DNA from: Acrocarpospora catenulata
GTDB taxonomy: Bacteria > Actinomycetota > Actinomycetes > Streptosporangiales > Streptosporangiaceae
Length of the DNA: 64,000 nucleotides
Direction of reading: 5' to 3'
Assembly: GCF_018476525.1 (NCBI RefSeq)
Contig: NZ_JAHCST010000027.1
Span: 1-64,000 of the forward strand
The notes beneath the pieces are model-generated. The model saw only the letters and a program-made list of their open reading frames with translations. It searched no databases and had not been told where the DNA came from. The position numbers were made by a program, and so were the translations under genes. Positions 61,560 through 64,000 of this stretch are shown here, piece after piece (within the stretch, counting starts at the first letter, position 1; every line of letters starts with the position of its first letter).

Positions 61560-61591
61560 GAGCGGCTCACCACGATCGTGGTGAGCCGCTC
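61560..61591. terminator. 32-bp perfect palindrome, bidirectional terminator
   Basis: GAGCGGCTCACCACGA (61560-61575) is followed at once by its exact complement TCGTGGTGAGCCGCTC (61576-61591). It lies 5 bases past the Spo0M-like stop and 10 bases past the stop of the convergent GlsB-like gene. Confidence 0.85.
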
Positions 61592-61601
61592 TGCCTGTTC
61601 G

Positions 61602-61871
61602 TCAGCGGCCGCGCCTGCCGTACGCGCCCGTAGCCAGTGACACTCCCAGCGCGGCCAGGGCCACCTGGATGCCCAGTTCGATCCAGTCGATGCCACGGGT
61701 GTCGGCGACGCCCAGGACGGACGCGATCGCCGTACCGACCAGGGCCGCGACGACGCCGATCACGATGGTCAGCCAGACCGGCATCCGCTGCCGGCCCGGC
61801 AGGACCAGGCGTCCCAGGGCGCCGATGATGATCCCGATGATGATGCCGGAGATGATCCCAGTGATCTCCAC
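61602..61871 (-). CDS. GlsB/YeaQ/YmgE-family stress membrane protein
   Basis: This 89-aa protein has three hydrophobic helices: GIISGIIIGIIIGALGRLVL, then WLTIVIGVVAALVGTAIASV, and a third near the C-terminus (about residues 64-83). The first helix with the Gly pattern and LGRLVLPGRQ is the transglycosylase-associated/GlsB signature. Family members respond to general stress; mechanism unknown. The start is GTG 61871 with GGGAG at about 8 nt; a longer frame to 61931 is unsupported. Confidence 0.82.
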   Translation of the reverse strand: MEITGIISGIIIGIIIGALGRLVLPGRQRMPVWLTIVIGVVAALVGTAIASVLGVADTRGIDWIELGIQVALAALGVSLATGAYGRRGR

Positions 61872-61955
61872 GCTGCGCTCCCGACGCTCAACGACCAATC
61901 CATCGAGCCCAACGAACGGTCGCCGCGCCACGTTCCGCCGCTCTCCGGCAGCCCC

Positions 61956-64000
61956 TCATTCGTCCGTTGCCGAGGTGATGATCTCGGTCAGTTCGCTGAG
62001 GAAGGTGCCCGCATCGGCGGCTGCCCTGAACTCGGCCCCCTTTGTCTGCGCCACCTCCCGAATCCGCTGATACCACCACTCGGGAGGCCTGCCGTCGGAT
62101 TGAGCGGCCTCGGCCGTGACGATTCGCTCCGCTTCGGCCAAGGCCATGATTTGGATCTGGCGGTCGGTGGGCCTGCTGCCGTCGATCTCCACCTCGGCGA
62201 CGGCGGGCTCGGGCATGGCGGGACGGTCGGTCCGGGGCTTTGTCCTGGTCAGCACCGACCACACCGTCGGCGCCCTCCTGATGCGCTCATTGGCGCCCAG
62301 CATGTCCGATGGCGCCCTGACCCAGTCACGGATGGATGCGAGGATCGAGGTGTGATCGAACTCGGCTCCCCGGGTCAGTGCCGCGGGCGCCAGATGATTC
62401 GAGCCTTTCTGCCGGAGTGCGATGCCGAGCAGCGCGCCCGGAGGCCAGGTCAGCGGGTTGGTGTCCGCGTCGAAGGTGCCCAGGCCGCCTTGCTGCGGGA
62501 CGTAGTTGGTGTTCCAGTCGGGGTTCTCCAGCCACTGCGGGTCGGTGCCGTCGGGTTTGCTGTGCTGGAGCCGCAGGGCGATCCGGTTGCCGGTGGACGG
62601 GTCGTGACCAGGGGGCGCCTTCTGGTGGAAGGCGATGCCGGTGATGACACGGCCGGGCGGGCAGACCAGCGGGTTGGTGTCGGCGTAGAAGCCCCCCAGG
62701 CCGCCTTGCTGCGGGACGTAGTTGGCGTTCCAGTCGGGGTTCTCCAGCCACTGCGGATCGGTGCCATCGGGCTTGCTGTGCTGAAGCCGCAGGGCGATCC
62801 GGTTGCCGGGTTCCTTACCAGGGCCCTTCCGGCGCAGGGCCATGCCGGTGACGACACGGCCGGGCGGGCAGACCAGCGGGTTGGTGTCGGCGTAGAAGTT
62901 GTTGAGTCCGCCGCTCGGCGGAAAGCGGTTGCTGTTGTTGTCGTCGTTTCGGAGCCAGGCCTCGGCCGGCGCCCTGAAGACGGTTCCCGGCTCGATGTAC
63001 GGCGATACCAGGATGGCCGGCACCCGTGTCCCGTAGACCGCGAAGGGGTTGAGTTTCCCCACGGCGAACTGGGGCGAGGAATTATCCGGTGGCGTGGCCG
63101 CCGGAGGGGCCACGTGGTCGTAGCAGCCCCCGTGTTCGTCGTGGGTGATGATCAACAGCACTCTGCCCCAGCGCTTGCTGGTGGACAGGTCTGTGAAGAT
63201 CCTTTGCACCAGAGCATCACCGTTGGAAACCGGGTGCGGCGGATGCTGGTCGTTGTTGTCCAGCGGCGTGTACGCCGGCTCGATGAAAATGTATTCAGGG
63301 GGGAACTGAATCCGATACCCCGGAATGAGGTCGTTGTAGAGGTACTTCGCGTGATGGGCCTGCCACTTCAGCTTCTCCGGTATCGTCCAGAACTGGAAGC
63401 TCAGCAGAGTGGCGATCCCGACGGCGTCCTGATACACGCGCCAGCGAATACCCAGCTCCTCCAGCACGTTGAAGATGGTCCGTTTCCCGGCGTACACCGC
63501 GAAGTTCGGGACAAGGCAGTCTTCCACATCGGGCTGGTCGCAGTTGTTGAGACGGCCGAACGACGTGCCGGCGTGCAGGAAAGCGCGGTTGGGCCAGGTC
63601 TCACAGGGCACGGAACCGAACCACCGGTCGCAGACGGCGTAGTTCTTCGCCAGCTGGCTCATGGTCGCCAACTGATCAGGCGTGTAGCAGTCCATGATCG
63701 CGGATGGGTCGGACGCCTTCGCCGCCGTTTTGTAGTTGGCCGCGAAGCCCCACATGTTGGGCTGCTGCCCCGCCTCCGGCGTGGCGGTGCCGTACATCTG
63801 CTCCACGAAAGAACCGCAGATCTCGCTCGGGTTCCGATCGGGTGTGGTGCCGGACCGCGCCCCCTTCCGCACATAAATGCGGTCCTTTTCCGGGGCCGTG
63901 TCGTGCGCGTTGGCGGGAATGGTGTTCCAGTAGGCCTTCTCCTGGAGGCCCAGGAAATACGGTTTGCCGTCCGGCGGGGTCGGTATGTTCCGGGGCGGCA
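61956..64000 (-). CDS. Phosphoesterase-family protein (phospholipase C/acid phosphatase type) with inserted repeats, partial
   Basis: The frame is open through the right edge, so the N-terminus is missing; at least 681 codons are present. PNRAFLHAGTS, VYAGKRTIFNVLEELG, THDEHGGCYDHVAPP and PAILVSPYIEPGTVF are phosphoesterase (PF04185) motifs; FDHTSILASIRDW is the conserved later block. Between SPYIEPG and FDHTSI about 180 residues of repeats are inserted: two full copies of about 70 residues (FYADTNPLVCPPGRV, GNRIALRLQHSKPDGTDP, ENPDWNxNYVPQQ) and a partial third. The C-terminus (about 130 aa) is helical and unrecognised. No signal peptide is visible because the start lies outside. An internal GTG at 63872 is not a real start. 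Confidence 0.8.
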   Translation of the reverse strand, partial: PPRNIPTPPDGKPYFLGLQEKAYWNTIPANAHDTAPEKDRIYVRKGARSGTTPDRNPSEICGSFVEQMYGTATPEAGQQPNMWGFAANYKTAAKASDPSAIMDCYTPDQLATMSQLAKNYAVCDRWFGSVPCETWPNRAFLHAGTSFGRLNNCDQPDVEDCLVPNFAVYAGKRTIFNVLEELGIRWRVYQDAVGIATLLSFQFWTIPEKLKWQAHHAKYLYNDLIPGYRIQFPPEYIFIEPAYTPLDNNDQHPPHPVSNGDALVQRIFTDLSTSKRWGRVLLIITHDEHGGCYDHVAPPAATPPDNSSPQFAVGKLNPFAVYGTRVPAILVSPYIEPGTVFRAPAEAWLRNDDNNSNRFPPSGGLNNFYADTNPLVCPPGRVVTGMALRRKGPGKEPGNRIALRLQHSKPDGTDPQWLENPDWNANYVPQQGGLGGFYADTNPLVCPPGRVITGIAFHQKAPPGHDPSTGNRIALRLQHSKPDGTDPQWLENPDWNTNYVPQQGGLGTFDADTNPLTWPPGALLGIALRQKGSNHLAPAALTRGAEFDHTSILASIRDWVRAPSDMLGANERIRRAPTVWSVLTRTKPRTDRPAMPEPAVAEVEIDGSRPTDRQIQIMALAEAERIVTAEAAQSDGRPPEWWYQRIREVAQTKGAEFRAAADAGTFLSELTEIITSATDE
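62377..62912. repeat. In-frame tandem repeat inserted in the phosphoesterase
   Basis: Copy A is 62706-62912 (69 codons), copy B 62490-62705 (72 codons) and a degenerate partial copy C is about 62377-62489. Copies A and B share long near-identical stretches (for example around 62497-62580 and 62713-62796), so the duplication is recent or maintained by conversion. Confidence 0.85.

Overview
The window is about 70% GC with GTG/TTG starts common. Its gene content points to a filamentous actinomycete, most likely Streptosporangiales or a near relative; this is an inference from gene content, not from a marker gene. Pointers are Lsr2, ClpC, a folate cluster beside FtsH, NlpC/P60 wall hydrolases, an Spo0M-like protein, an ECF-like sigma protein and a SAM-IV-type riboswitch. 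No rRNA, tRNA, CRISPR array, prophage or insertion sequence was seen.

Region 1 (1-38 kb) is a conserved actinobacterial housekeeping block. From memory its order parallels Mycobacterium tuberculosis Rv3589 to Rv3628: mutY, clpC, lsr2, lysS, coaX, panC, a DUF2520 protein, a DUF3180 protein, folK-folB-folP-folE, ftsH, hpt, tilS, a DUF2342 metalloprotein, dacB and ppa. Lineage-specific genes are inserted: an orphan EboE-like protein, an AbiE-like toxin-antitoxin pair (2.2-4.1 kb), two RDD membrane proteins, a single-ORF NadB-NadC fusion where panD might be expected, and the insert at 20-26.5 kb. That insert holds a MidA/NDUFAF7-type methyltransferase, a KhtTU-like antiporter pair, a P450, a riboswitch-controlled cysteine-desulfurase-like enzyme and a NuoD paralogue. 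The pathways are cofactor supply (NAD, pantothenate/CoA, folate), proteolysis (ClpC, FtsH), purine salvage, tRNA modification and wall turnover.

Region 2 (38-48.5 kb) is mostly lineage-specific: a membrane-anchored sigma-like protein, a lipoprotein, an ABC-F ATPase, a GNAT enzyme, two secreted or anchored proteins, a protein made almost wholly of leucine-rich repeats, and a WGR-domain protein with a predicted beta-propeller.

Region 3 (48.5-53.4 kb) looks like a low-oxygen/respiratory-stress module. cydAB and an adhP-hsp20-CBS/BON series diverge around a perfect DosR/OsdR-type box (GGGAC-CTTG-GTCCC, 51025-51038).

Region 4 (53.4-64 kb) holds a secreted CBM2-pectate lyase, three CNNM/CorC-type membrane proteins, a glycosyltransferase, an Spo0M-like protein, a GlsB-like protein and a phosphoesterase carrying an inserted tandem repeat and running off the right edge.

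The strongest regulatory signals are the SAM-IV-like riboswitch with an SD-sequestering hairpin (23.9-24.07 kb), the DosR-type box, GGAAC-N18/19-GTT promoters before clpC and spo0M, a GTCA-N3-TGAC palindrome before nadBC, and recurrent -10-like hexamers placed as in leaderless transcripts.
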